Assembly: GCA_964519585.1 (NCBI GenBank) | Contig: CAZFIO010000024.1 | Coordinates: 1 to 17,786 of the forward strand | Direction of reading: 5' to 3' | Length of the DNA stretch: 17,786 bases | Origin: CAZFIO01 sp964519585 | GTDB taxonomy: Bacteria; Bacillota; Clostridia; Tissierellales; Tissierellaceae | Shown here: in pieces, positions 8,548-16,055 of the stretch | Numbering within the stretch: position 1 is the first letter of the stretch | Layout of the letters: each line of letters opens with the position of its first letter | Program-made: the position numbers and the translations under genes | The notes under the pieces: generated by a model | Seen by the model: only the letters and a program-made list of their open reading frames with translations | The model's database searches: none | Told to the model about the DNA's origin: nothing

Positions 8548-9375
8548 ATGGATGCAGATATAACTATTTATGTAATATCAGATTCTATTGGGGAAACCGG
8601 GGAACTGATTGCAAGTGCTGCCATAAGACAGTTTATCTCAGAAAATTATAAAATAAAAAAATACCCATATATTAAGGAGAAGAATCAAATAGAAGAAATT
8701 TTCCAGGGGGCAGAGATTGGTAAAAGCATGATTGTTTATACCACTGTATCCCAAGACACTAGAGAGCTTATAGAGCTGAAAGGTAAGGAATTAAACATTC
8801 CTACCTTTGATGTGATGACCCCACCAATGCTTATTATGGAAAAGATACTAGGATTTGAACCTAAAAGAGAATCTGGAATTATAAGAAAGTTAGATGACAA
8901 TTATTATAGACAGATTAAGGCAGTTGAATTTGCTATTAGGTATGATGATGGAAAAGATCCTAAAGGAATTATTGAATCAGATATTTGTTTAATAGGTATC
9001 TCCAGAACATCAAAAACTCCCTTGAGTCTTTACTTAGCACATAAGGGCTTTAAGGTAGCAAATATACCTCTTTTACCAGAAGTTACACCACCCAAGGAAC
9101 TTTTTGAGAAAGATAAACGAAGAATAATAGGTCTTATTATAAATCCTGATACCTTAAATGAAATAAGGCAGGAAAGGCTAAAATCATTAGGCTTATCATC
9201 TAATTCAGACTATGCCAGTAACCATAGGATAAAAAAAGAACTAGACTACTCAATTGATTTAATGAAAAAACTGGATTGTCTAGTGATAGATGTTTCTAAA
9301 AGGGCTATAGGTGAAACTGCAAATATAATAGATGAGCATATGATTGAAAAGTTTGGACAAGATATATTTTTGTAA
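8548..9375 (+). CDS. ppsR: PEP synthase/PPDK regulatory protein (DUF299)
   Basis: The 275-residue protein belongs to the bifunctional ADP-dependent kinase/Pi-dependent phosphorylase family that switches PEP synthase or pyruvate phosphate dikinase off and on by phosphorylating a Thr near the catalytic His. The signatures are ISDSIGETGE (10-19), the P-loop GISRTSKT (150-157), and KVANIPLLPEVTPP (169-182). The Bacillus orthologue, YqfL, lies at the same place and affects gluconeogenesis with CcpN, but no ccpN is present here. The target (PPDK or PPS) is not in the window, so the true substrate is inferred. The ribosome binding site AAAGGGGTGAT at 8534-8544 is strong. A large inverted repeat downstream probably ends this transcript. 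Confidence 0.93.
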   Translation: MDADITIYVISDSIGETGELIASAAIRQFISENYKIKKYPYIKEKNQIEEIFQGAEIGKSMIVYTTVSQDTRELIELKGKELNIPTFDVMTPPMLIMEKILGFEPKRESGIIRKLDDNYYRQIKAVEFAIRYDDGKDPKGIIESDICLIGISRTSKTPLSLYLAHKGFKVANIPLLPEVTPPKELFEKDKRRIIGLIINPDTLNEIRQERLKSLGLSSNSDYASNHRIKKELDYSIDLMKKLDCLVIDVSKRAIGETANIIDEHMIEKFGQDIFL

Positions 9376-9407
9376 AAGGAGCCCTGCCAAGAAGACCCCT
9401 TTTTACA
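9371..9407 (+). repeat. Imperfect inverted repeat across the ppsR stop
   Basis: TGTAAAAGG at 9371-9379 can pair with CCTTTTTACA at 9398-9407 with one bulged base; the ppsR stop lies in the left arm. The T-run is inside the stem, not after it, so this is not a standard terminator. It may protect the mRNA 3' end or be chance. Confidence 0.4.
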
Positions 9408-9467
9408 AGCAGTAGGAAAGTCCAGTTATTATTATCTGTAACATAGACTCTTTAAGCTTATAAGAAT

Positions 9468-9511
9468 TTAACAAAAGCTACTATAATTGCACCAATAGGT
9501 GCTTTTGTTAA
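9468..9511 (+). terminator. Nested inverted repeat, probable ppsR terminator
   Basis: An 11-bp perfect dyad TTAACAAAAGC (9468-9478) / GCTTTTGTTAA (9501-9511) encloses a tight hairpin GCACC-AATA-GGTGC at 9489-9502. The inner hairpin is followed by TTTTGTTAATTTATTTATAA, enough of a U-rich tail for intrinsic termination. The outer left arm competes for the inner right arm and its T-rich tail. It is the only strong end signal between ppsR and dgt. Confidence 0.65.
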
Positions 9512-9539
9512 TTTATTTATAATATATTTTTGGTTTTTT

Positions 9540-9566
9540 AAAGGAATATTGAAACTTATGTTGAAC
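9540..9566 (+). promoter_or_regulatory. Sigma-H-like promoter upstream of dgt
   Basis: AAAGGAATA at 9540-9548 fits the Spo0H -35 RNAGGAWWW. After exactly 11 nt comes GTTGAAC at 9560-9566, which fits the -10 RNNGAAT except for the last base. The spacer ends in TTAT as in the other two sites of this window. The predicted transcript start, near 9573, leaves a leader of about 50 nt before the inferred dgt start. Confidence 0.5.
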
Positions 9567-9625
9567 AATAAAGTGGGATCTAGATATTTGTCTTATTTAA
9601 GAATAGGAAATGGGGAAAGAAAAAA

Positions 9626-10639
9626 ATAAATATTAGAAATCAAATAGAAAACCATGAAAAATCATACTTATCAGACTATGCATGTTTAAGCTCAAATTCT
9701 AGGGGTAGAATGTATCGGGAGGACAAATGCCAAGTTAGAACTGACTTTCAAAGGGACAGGGATCGTATAATACACTCTAAGGCTTTTAGAAGGTTAAAGC
9801 ATAAGACGCAAGTTTTTGTGGCACCAGAGGGAGACCATTTGAGAACTAGGCTTACCCATACCTTAGAAGTTGCTCAAATTTCTAGAACCCTAGCTAGGGC
9901 TTTAAGATTAAATGAAGACTTGGTAGAGGCTATTAGCCTAGGCCATGATTTGGGACATACCCCCTTTGGCCATACAGGAGAAAATATATTAAACAAGCTC
10001 CACCCCAAGGGCTTCAAACACAATGTTCAAAGTTTAAGGGTTGTTGATTTATTAGAACATAATGACCGAAGGCTAGGACTTAATTTAACATATGAGGTTA
10101 GAGATGGAATCTTAAACCATTCTGGGACAAATCCTTGCAAGACTATGGAGGGTCAAATTGTGAAAATTTCGGATCGTATTGCCTATATTAACCATGATAT
10201 AGATGATGCCATAAGGGCTGGGATAATCAGCAGAGAAGACTTGCCTAAGGATTGCCTGAAGGTCTTGGGGCATAAGCATGGTGAAAGAATCAACACCATG
10301 ATAGTTGATGTGATTAAAAATAGTATAAATAGCAATAATATACTAATGAGTAAGGAATTAGCTCAAGCAACAGATAAACTAAGAGATTTTATGTTTGAAA
10401 ATGTATATTTAAACAAGAATGCTAAAACTGAAGAAGAAAAGTCCGAATATATGATTAAGGAATTATACTATTATTACATGGATAATTTTGAAAGTCTACC
10501 AAATGAATTCAAAAACCTAGATATCAGCAACTCTAGTAGAGAAGATAGGATTTGTGACTATATTGCTGGAATGACTGATAGGTATGCGGTAAATACCTTC
10601 AAATCTTTATTTATTCCTAAGGCATGGGAAAAATATTAA
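9626..10639 (+). CDS. dgt: Deoxyguanosinetriphosphate triphosphohydrolase-like protein (start uncertain)
   Basis: This HD-domain enzyme hydrolyses dNTPs to nucleoside plus triphosphate. Counting from ATG 9710 (309 residues), TDFQRDRDRIIHSKAFRRLK is at 11-30, the metal His of RLTH at 50, HD at 79-80, HTPFGH at 83-88, and the distal Asp of SDRIAYINHDIDDA at 155. The frame is open back to 9584. The residues just before 9710 read NIRNQIE through DYACLSSNSRGR, which match the usual family N-terminus, so the protein almost certainly begins about 28 residues upstream. No ATG, GTG or TTG exists there in frame. ATA at 9626 (as drawn) or ATT at 9632 behind GGGGAAAG are the only options; a missing base in the A7 run at 9620-9626 is the alternative. 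9710 is the first canonical start. Confidence 0.85.
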   Translation: MNIRNQIENHEKSYLSDYACLSSNSRGRMYREDKCQVRTDFQRDRDRIIHSKAFRRLKHKTQVFVAPEGDHLRTRLTHTLEVAQISRTLARALRLNEDLVEAISLGHDLGHTPFGHTGENILNKLHPKGFKHNVQSLRVVDLLEHNDRRLGLNLTYEVRDGILNHSGTNPCKTMEGQIVKISDRIAYINHDIDDAIRAGIISREDLPKDCLKVLGHKHGERINTMIVDVIKNSINSNNILMSKELAQATDKLRDFMFENVYLNKNAKTEEEKSEYMIKELYYYYMDNFESLPNEFKNLDISNSSREDRICDYIAGMTDRYAVNTFKSLFIPKAWEKY

Positions 10640-10655
10640 AATATTTAGAAAAAAA

Positions 10656-10682
10656 GAAGGATTTTGGATTTTTATGTCGAAT
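10656..10682 (+). promoter_or_regulatory. Sigma-H promoter for dnaG-sigA
   Basis: GAAGGATTT at 10656-10664, an 11-nt spacer, and GTCGAAT at 10676-10682 match every fixed position of the Spo0H consensus RNAGGAWWW-N11/12-RNNGAAT. The predicted start is near 10689, with a leader of about 46 nt. In Bacillus subtilis the sigA operon also has a sigma-H promoter used in early sporulation, which supports the call. Confidence 0.75.
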
Positions 10683-10735
10683 ATATAGAATAGAGTATAG
10701 GATATTATTATGGTAGGTGAATTTTAGGTGATTAT

Positions 10736-12550
10736 ATGACAAAATTTATTAGTAGTGAAACTATTGAAAGGGTAAAGGAATCCTATGATATTATAGATAT
10801 TATATCTGATTATATTGAGTTAAAGAAATCCGGCTCAAACTATGTAGGCCTATGTCCTTTTCATAATGAAAAAACACCTTCCTTTACTGTGTCAAATTCA
10901 AAACAATTTTATCATTGTTTTGGGTGTGGTGTCAGTGGTGATGGGATTAGGTTTATTATGGAAAAGGAAAATTTAGATTTTACAGATGCCATAAGGTTTT
11001 TAGCAGATAAGTTAGGTATTCAAGTTGAGGAAAGTTTGGTTGACAGTCAATATTTGGAAGAAAAACAAGCTGGATATGAGATAAATAGAGATGCAGCTAG
11101 GTTCTTTTTTAAAAATTTAGAGGAAAATAAGGCTATACAGGAATACCTAAGGAAAAGGCAAATTACTGGAAGGATTACCAGATTATTCGGTCTAGGCTTT
11201 GCATTAAACTCTTGGGAGGACCTATACAAGCACTTGTTAGGAAAGGGGCATAAAGCAGAAGATGTAGAAAAACTAGGTCTTATTGGTCTTAAAAGTGGGA
11301 ATAATGGTTACTATGATAAATTTAGAAATAGAATTATATTTCCAATAATCGATACAAAGGGCCGAGTTATTGGCTTTGGTGGCAGGGTACTTGATGATTC
11401 TATGCCAAAATACCTAAATTCTAGAGAAAGTATTGTATTTAATAAAGGCTATAATTTATATGGATTAAATTTAGTAAGCAAGTATTCTGATAGGGAGAAA
11501 ATTATCCTAGTAGAAGGTTATATGGATGTTATTTCCTTGTTTTCAAAGGGAATAGTATATTCTGTGGCTAGTTTGGGTACTGCTTTAACTGAACAGCAGG
11601 GGCGACTTCTGAAACGATTTGGGAAGGAAATATATATTTGCTATGATTCAGACAGAGCGGGGATTAAGGCAAGCCTAAAAGCAATAGAAATTCTTTTGGC
11701 CCTAGATATTAAGCCTAAAATTATTACCCTTCCTAAGGGTATGGACCCTGATGATTACATAAATAAATATGGCAAGCTAGAGTTTGAAAAAACACTACTT
11801 AAAGCCTTAAACCATATTGATTATAGAATCTTATTAATGAAAAAACAATATGACTTAAATCAAACAGAAGATAATATAAAATTTACTATTGAGGTGTCTA
11901 GACTAATTGGGTCTTTAAAAAGTCCTGTGGAACAGGATGTATATATAGATAAAATATCCAAGGATACAGGTATTTCAAAAGAAGCTATAAAGAAAGAGAT
12001 AGGAACTAGCAAGAATACTGTGAATACTAGAGATTATAAGACTAAAGCCTACAATAATAGAAATCATATCCAACCAGTTAAAAGCTTAATTTTATCTGGC
12101 TACCTAAAGGCTGAATTTGACCTTTTAAGAATTATTATCCAAAATATAGAATACTTTGAAAGAATAAAGAACAAGCTATCAGCAAATGATTTTACCTCAA
12201 AAGAGGCCAAGACAATATACCATATAGTTTTAAGTGACTACAATTCAAGTGAAAGTCTAGACCTTGAAAATTTCAAAGCTCAATCTTTAGAAGAAGGTAT
12301 AAGTCAGGAATTTATAGATAACTTAGTTCTGGAAAAGATTGAGTATGATCCTACAAGCATAGAAAATATAATAGAAGATCTTATTAAGACAATTGTTCTA
12401 AATAAACTTTTAAATAAAAGAAATATGATTATTAAAACAATTGAAGAATCAGAAACAAATAGCAACCAGGATAATAATATTAATATTGAAGACTTATTTT
12501 TACAACTAACCAGGATAAACAATGAAATAAAGTATATTACACATGAGTGA
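10736..12550 (+). CDS. dnaG: DNA primase DnaG
   Basis: The 604-residue protein synthesises RNA primers at the replication fork. The CHC2 zinc ribbon has ligands C40, H43, C61 and C64 (CPFH and CFGC). The catalytic TOPRIM core shows EGYMD at 260-264 and DSD at 304-306, with the RNA polymerase-like block FRNRIIFPIID from 196. The C-terminal 150 residues are the variable helicase-binding domain. It starts at ATG 10736 behind AGGTGAT (10726-10732); a second AGGTGA copy lies at 10715-10720. Its stop TGA overlaps the sigA Shine-Dalgarno sequence, so the dnaG-sigA pair is translationally linked as in other bacteria. Confidence 0.97.
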   Translation: MTKFISSETIERVKESYDIIDIISDYIELKKSGSNYVGLCPFHNEKTPSFTVSNSKQFYHCFGCGVSGDGIRFIMEKENLDFTDAIRFLADKLGIQVEESLVDSQYLEEKQAGYEINRDAARFFFKNLEENKAIQEYLRKRQITGRITRLFGLGFALNSWEDLYKHLLGKGHKAEDVEKLGLIGLKSGNNGYYDKFRNRIIFPIIDTKGRVIGFGGRVLDDSMPKYLNSRESIVFNKGYNLYGLNLVSKYSDREKIILVEGYMDVISLFSKGIVYSVASLGTALTEQQGRLLKRFGKEIYICYDSDRAGIKASLKAIEILLALDIKPKIITLPKGMDPDDYINKYGKLEFEKTLLKALNHIDYRILLMKKQYDLNQTEDNIKFTIEVSRLIGSLKSPVEQDVYIDKISKDTGISKEAIKKEIGTSKNTVNTRDYKTKAYNNRNHIQPVKSLILSGYLKAEFDLLRIIIQNIEYFERIKNKLSANDFTSKEAKTIYHIVLSDYNSSESLDLENFKAQSLEEGISQEFIDNLVLEKIEYDPTSIENIIEDLIKTIVLNKLLNKRNMIIKTIEESETNSNQDNNINIEDLFLQLTRINNEIKYITHE

Positions 12551-12566
12551 GGAGGTTCCACAATTG
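12549..12566 (+). promoter_or_regulatory. Shine-Dalgarno and TTG start of sigA
   Basis: GAGGAGGT at 12549-12556 lies 7 nt before TTG 12564-12566. The in-frame ATG at 12543 has no ribosome binding site and its second and third codons are the Shine-Dalgarno itself, so the TTG is the better start. Confidence 0.75.
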
Positions 12567-13715
12567 GCACAAAAACCCAATGAAACTGAAAAAAATATTA
12601 AAGGCCTACAAGATAAGGTTAAGAGTCTAATTGCCAAAGGTACAAAATCTGGGATTCTGACATATAAGGAAGTAGCAGATGCATTACAAAAAATTGATTT
12701 ATCTACTGATGAAATTGATGATATTTATAAAATGTTGGAAGATATGGATATAGAAATACTGGGCGAAAAAGATGAAATAATCCTTTTAGAAAGTGAAGAT
12801 GATAATCTAGCTGATGAAGAGGATATTGAATTAAAGGATGACAGTGAAGAAGATAGGGCCAATGACCTAGTAGTACCAAAAGGAATCAGTGTTGATGATC
12901 CTGTCAGGATGTATCTAAAAGAAATAGGAAAAATACCACTTCTAACTGGAGATGAAGAAATTGAGCTAGCAAAAAGAATGGAAGCTGGGGATGAATCTGC
13001 AAAAAAACATTTGGCAGAAGCAAATCTACGTTTGGTAGTAAGTATAGCCAAAAGATATGTGGGCAGGGGTATGTTATTTTTAGACCTAATCCAGGAGGGC
13101 AACCTAGGCCTAATGAAGGCAGTAGAGAAATTCGAATATAGAAAGGGCTTTAAATTTTCTACTTATGCAACCTGGTGGATTAGGCAGGCAATCACTAGGG
13201 CAATTGCAGACCAGGCAAGAACTATACGAATACCAGTTCATATGGTAGAAACTATAAACAAACTAGTCAGGGTCCAAAGGCAACTAGTACAAGAGTTAGG
13301 TAGAGACCCACTTCCTGAGGAAATAGGCAAGGAAATGGATTTAGATGTTGAAAGAGTTCGCGAAATAATGAAGATTGCCCAGGAACCTGTTTCCCTAGAG
13401 ACTCCTATAGGGGAAGAAGAGGATAGCCATCTAGGTGATTTTATACCTGATGAGGATGTTATTGCACCAGCAGATGCTGCAACTTTTACTATGCTTAGAG
13501 AGCAGTTAATTGATGTTTTGGACACCCTAACTGAAAGGGAACAAAAAGTTCTTCGTTTAAGATTTGGCCTAGATGATGGAAGGGCTAGAACTTTGGAGGA
13601 AGTTGGTAAGGAGTTTGAAGTTACTAGGGAAAGGATTAGACAAATTGAGGCTAAAGCCTTACGTAAATTAAGGCATCCTAGTAGGAGTAAAAAATTAAAA
13701 GATTTTCTTGAATAA
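12564..13715 (+). CDS. sigA: RNA polymerase primary sigma factor (sigma-A/RpoD)
   Basis: The protein has 383 residues from TTG 12564. A region 1.1-like helical segment spans about 15-73, followed by an acidic linker rich in Glu and Asp (74-105). Region 1.2 begins at DDPVRMYLKEIGKIPLLT (about 111). Region 2 contains ANLRLVVSIAKRY, the core-binding DLIQEGNLGLMKAVEKFEY and the -10 reading helix STYATWWIRQAITRAIADQ (about 199-217). Region 4 ends with LTEREQKVLRLRFGL and the -35 reading helix VTRERIRQIEAKALRKLR (about 353-370). It directs housekeeping transcription. The short form without the long insert of proteobacterial RpoD is typical of Firmicutes. The stop lies at the base of a 13-bp hairpin. 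Confidence 0.97.
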   Translation: MAQKPNETEKNIKGLQDKVKSLIAKGTKSGILTYKEVADALQKIDLSTDEIDDIYKMLEDMDIEILGEKDEIILLESEDDNLADEEDIELKDDSEEDRANDLVVPKGISVDDPVRMYLKEIGKIPLLTGDEEIELAKRMEAGDESAKKHLAEANLRLVVSIAKRYVGRGMLFLDLIQEGNLGLMKAVEKFEYRKGFKFSTYATWWIRQAITRAIADQARTIRIPVHMVETINKLVRVQRQLVQELGRDPLPEEIGKEMDLDVERVREIMKIAQEPVSLETPIGEEEDSHLGDFIPDEDVIAPADAATFTMLREQLIDVLDTLTEREQKVLRLRFGLDDGRARTLEEVGKEFEVTRERIRQIEAKALRKLRHPSRSKKLKDFLE

Positions 13716-13747
13716 TTAAAGATTCGCCAAGAAAGCGAATCTTTAAT
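13715..13747 (+). terminator. 13-bp perfect hairpin between sigA and trmK
   Basis: ATTAAAGATTCGC (13715-13727) and GCGAATCTTTAAT (13735-13747) form a perfect 13-bp stem with a 7-nt loop. The left arm uses the last base of the sigA stop codon. The following sequence is ATATATATAAGG, so the U-tract is poor. It may end part of the dnaG-sigA transcripts or stabilise the sigA 3' end while allowing read-through to trmK. Confidence 0.6.
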
Positions 13748-13765
13748 ATATATAAGGAGAATACA

Positions 13766-14461
13766 ATGAAACTATCAGATAGATTAATGAAAATAGCTGA
13801 CCTTGTAGCTAAAGGAGCTAGTGTGGCAGATATAGGGACAGACCATGGGTATATTCCAGTGTATTTAGTTAAAAACAAGATTGCAAATAAGGTTATAGCT
13901 TCGGATGTAAGCTATGACTCCCTAAAGAAAGCATCCTCCTATGTAAAAGAAAATAATTTAGACCATATGATAGACACAAGATTAGGGGATGGCTTAAAGG
14001 TTCTTAAAGCAGCTGAAGTGGATACAGTCATCATAGCTGGTATGGGAGGTTTGTTAATTCAAGATATATTGGAGAAGGATAGGGAGATTACAGATTCTAT
14101 CACACATTTTATACTACAACCCATGGTGGCTAGTAGGGAGTTAAGACAATTTTTATATGACAATGGATTTACAATTATAAATGAAAGCCTGGCCAAGGAA
14201 ACTAGTAGATTCTATGAAATTATATACGCAACGAAGGGCCTGGATAAGATTGAGAGCCCTTGGGATCTACTTATAAATCCCATACTTATAAAAAACAAAC
14301 ATCCCTTGCTGCAAGAGTTTATTGTTTCCAGGTTAGATAATCTAGAAACAATAAAAAATGAATTAAAAGCTAGTAGAAGTAAAAAGTCACAAGAGAGAGT
14401 TATAGAGATTGATAGTCATCTTTCTTTCTATAGGGAGGTGTTAAAGAAAGTTGAAGGCTAA
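13766..14461 (+). CDS. trmK: tRNA (adenine22-N1)-methyltransferase TrmK
   Basis: This 231-residue class I methyltransferase makes m1A at position 22 of tRNA, using S-adenosylmethionine. The SAM-binding motif I is VADIGTDHGYIPVYL (20-34), the acidic motif II is ASD (45-47), followed by TRLGDGL (71-77). AGMGG (91-95) and FILQPM (115-120) are the remaining TrmK hallmarks; the C-terminal third is a helical coiled-coil-like domain for tRNA binding. It starts at ATG 13766 behind AAGGAG, 18 nt after the sigA hairpin. It overlaps the nif3-family gene by 11 nt. The trmK-nif3 pair downstream of sigA is the Bacillus order. Confidence 0.93.
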   Translation: MKLSDRLMKIADLVAKGASVADIGTDHGYIPVYLVKNKIANKVIASDVSYDSLKKASSYVKENNLDHMIDTRLGDGLKVLKAAEVDTVIIAGMGGLLIQDILEKDREITDSITHFILQPMVASRELRQFLYDNGFTIINESLAKETSRFYEIIYATKGLDKIESPWDLLINPILIKNKHPLLQEFIVSRLDNLETIKNELKASRSKKSQERVIEIDSHLSFYREVLKKVEG

Positions 14462-15263
14462 AGAAATTATAGACTTAATGTATAAATGGGCTAGAAAAGA
14501 CTTAATTGACACATGGGACAACACAGGTTTTCAGATAGGCAACCATAATAAAATAGTAGGTAAAATTCTCGTCGGGTTAGACTTGGACAGGGCCTTGTTA
14601 AATCAGGCCCTTGTAGAAAAGTTTGATATGATAATTACCCACCACCCATTAATCTTTAACCCTATAAAAAACATAACTAATGAGACCAATAGAGGGAATC
14701 TGATTATGGATATTATAAAAAATGATATTGTAGTATTTAATGCCCATTCTAATCTTGACCTAGTAGATGATGGTGTAAATTATCATCTTGCAGCTGTACT
14801 AGGCCTTAAAAACTCTGAAGTTTTAAGTCCAATTACTCTTAAGGATACTAGTAGTTTAGCTTTAACATCAAAGAAATTTGGCTATGGAAGGATAGGGACC
14901 ATAGATGGAAGATCCATGATAGACTATATTTCTTTTGTAAAAGATAAACTTAAAATAGAAAGTTTAATAGTATATGGGGATAGGAACAAGCCTGTAGAAA
15001 GGGTTGCAGTTTGTGGTGGTAGTGGAAGTAACTTCATACTTGATGCTTTTGAAAACAAGGCAGATGTCTATATTACAGGTGATATTAAATATCATGATGC
15101 ACAATTTGCTCATGAATTAGGAATGACAATATTTGATGCAGGTCATTTTAATACTGAAAGGATAATCCTACCAGTTATTAAGAATTACCTAGAAGAAAAT
15201 CTTGAAAAAGATCTATTAATTAAGCTTGTTATGGAATCGGGTTTACCACATAAAATATATTAA
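14451..15263 (+). CDS. Nif3-family metal-binding protein (YqfO-like, short form)
   Basis: The 270-residue protein has the Nif3 fold. Likely dinuclear metal ligands are H64 and H65 (THHPLIF), H99 and D103 (HSNLD), and H232 and E236 (GHFNTE). Motifs WDNTGFQIG (22-30) and ITGDIKYHDAQFA (208-220) are characteristic. The family has been described as a GTP cyclohydrolase I type 2 homologue, but its physiological role is unsettled. Bacillus YqfO is about 370 residues because of an inserted PII/CutA-like domain; this copy lacks it and is near the size of E. coli YbgI. The start is TTG 14451, inside the trmK end, with GGGAGGTG about 10 nt upstream, and it aligns with family starts. Confidence 0.9.
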   Translation: MKAKEIIDLMYKWARKDLIDTWDNTGFQIGNHNKIVGKILVGLDLDRALLNQALVEKFDMIITHHPLIFNPIKNITNETNRGNLIMDIIKNDIVVFNAHSNLDLVDDGVNYHLAAVLGLKNSEVLSPITLKDTSSLALTSKKFGYGRIGTIDGRSMIDYISFVKDKLKIESLIVYGDRNKPVERVAVCGGSGSNFILDAFENKADVYITGDIKYHDAQFAHELGMTIFDAGHFNTERIILPVIKNYLEENLEKDLLIKLVMESGLPHKIY

Positions 15264-15280
15264 TCTTTGGAGGCCTATTT

Positions 15281-15991
15281 ATGAACAAATTAGACTTAAT
15301 TTGGGAATTGGAAAATCATAACAATGAATTAGAAAAACTTTGTGAAAAGCTGGAGGTCCTGGACAAAAATATTGACATAAGTTTTTTACTTAATGAGATA
15401 AAAGAAAAAAGGATAGAGGAAAATAACACAAGAGAAAATATAAGTTCAGTGCTAGGCTGGATAAGGAAAGGTGAGATAGGTCTAAAAGAACTTGATTTCA
15501 ATATAAAAGAAATTGACAGGTCCCTTTATAGTGGAGATATCAATGATCTAAAAGAGTTAGAATATCTTAATAGGGAAAAAGAAAATAATCTGGAAAAAAT
15601 TGATTCACTTGAGACAGAAATAATTAAATATATGGAAATGGAAGAGGAATTTAAATTAAAACTGGATGAAATAGGTTTTTTCCTAGGGGATGGTAGAAAG
15701 AAATTAAAGTTAATGGAAGAAGAAAGGAATGAGGGAAAAAATAAACTACAAACTGAAATTAACAAACTACAGGATCTTATAGAAGAAGCAAGTAGGAAAA
15801 TTCCTAAAGAAGACCTAAATATATATTATAATATTAGGAAATCAAAACTAAAGGGGATTGTAGGGGTTAAGGCTTATATTTGTTTAGGTTGTAATGTTAG
15901 GATACCTACCTATCTTGTTACAAATTTAAAATCAAAAAAACAACTGGTATATTGTGAAAGCTGTGGTAGAATTCTTTACTATCTAAAGTAA
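15281..15991 (+). CDS. Coiled-coil and C4 zinc-ribbon protein
   Basis: The 236-residue protein has long amphipathic helices rich in Glu, Lys and Leu from about 1 to 172, a coiled-coil hairpin containing LYSGDINDLKELEYLNRE (82-99), the most conserved block of this family. A C-terminal zinc ribbon has cysteines C201, C204, C225 and C228 (CLGC and CESC) and ends in a short LYY tail. Proteins of this type are widespread, usually next to nif3-like genes and rnpB as here; a nucleic-acid or translation-related role has been suggested, but I do not know an established reaction. It starts at ATG 15281 with GGAGG 7 nt upstream, 17 nt after nif3, and is the last gene of the run. Confidence 0.9.
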   Translation: MNKLDLIWELENHNNELEKLCEKLEVLDKNIDISFLLNEIKEKRIEENNTRENISSVLGWIRKGEIGLKELDFNIKEIDRSLYSGDINDLKELEYLNREKENNLEKIDSLETEIIKYMEMEEEFKLKLDEIGFFLGDGRKKLKLMEEERNEGKNKLQTEINKLQDLIEEASRKIPKEDLNIYYNIRKSKLKGIVGVKAYICLGCNVRIPTYLVTNLKSKKQLVYCESCGRILYYLK

Positions 15992-16019
15992 TGATAATTT
16001 TAATTTACATTTTTTACTT

Positions 16020-16048
16020 TTGCAAAATTATGTAAAAAGTGATATATT
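16020..16048 (+). promoter_or_regulatory. Sigma-A promoter for rnpB
   Basis: TTGCAA at 16020-16025, a 17-nt spacer and TATATT at 16043-16048 put the transcript start at about 16055-16056, exactly where the RNase P RNA 5' end is expected. Two A/T-rich dyads (TTTACAT/ATGTAAA and TTTTTAC/GTAAAAA) flank the -35 element. Confidence 0.65.
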
Positions 16049-16055
16049 ATAGATA

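Noticed and set aside
9558..9629. 23-codon ORF in the ppsR-dgt gap ending on A_AAA_AAA-TAA, a possible -1 frameshift site into dgt
   Set aside because: Its ATG lies inside the predicted sigma-H -10 element, so it would not be on that transcript; its ribosome binding site is 13 nt away and it has no recognisable product. The heptamer is still noted as part of the dgt start anomaly.
12543..12563. sigA start at ATG 12543
   Set aside because: The codons there are the Shine-Dalgarno of the TTG at 12564; no ribosome binding site lies upstream of 12543.
13328..13353. Sigma-H-like match inside sigA (AAGGAAAT ... GTTGAAA)
   Set aside because: The spacer is 10 nt, the -35 lacks the purine and the last -10 base is wrong; it lies inside coding sequence.
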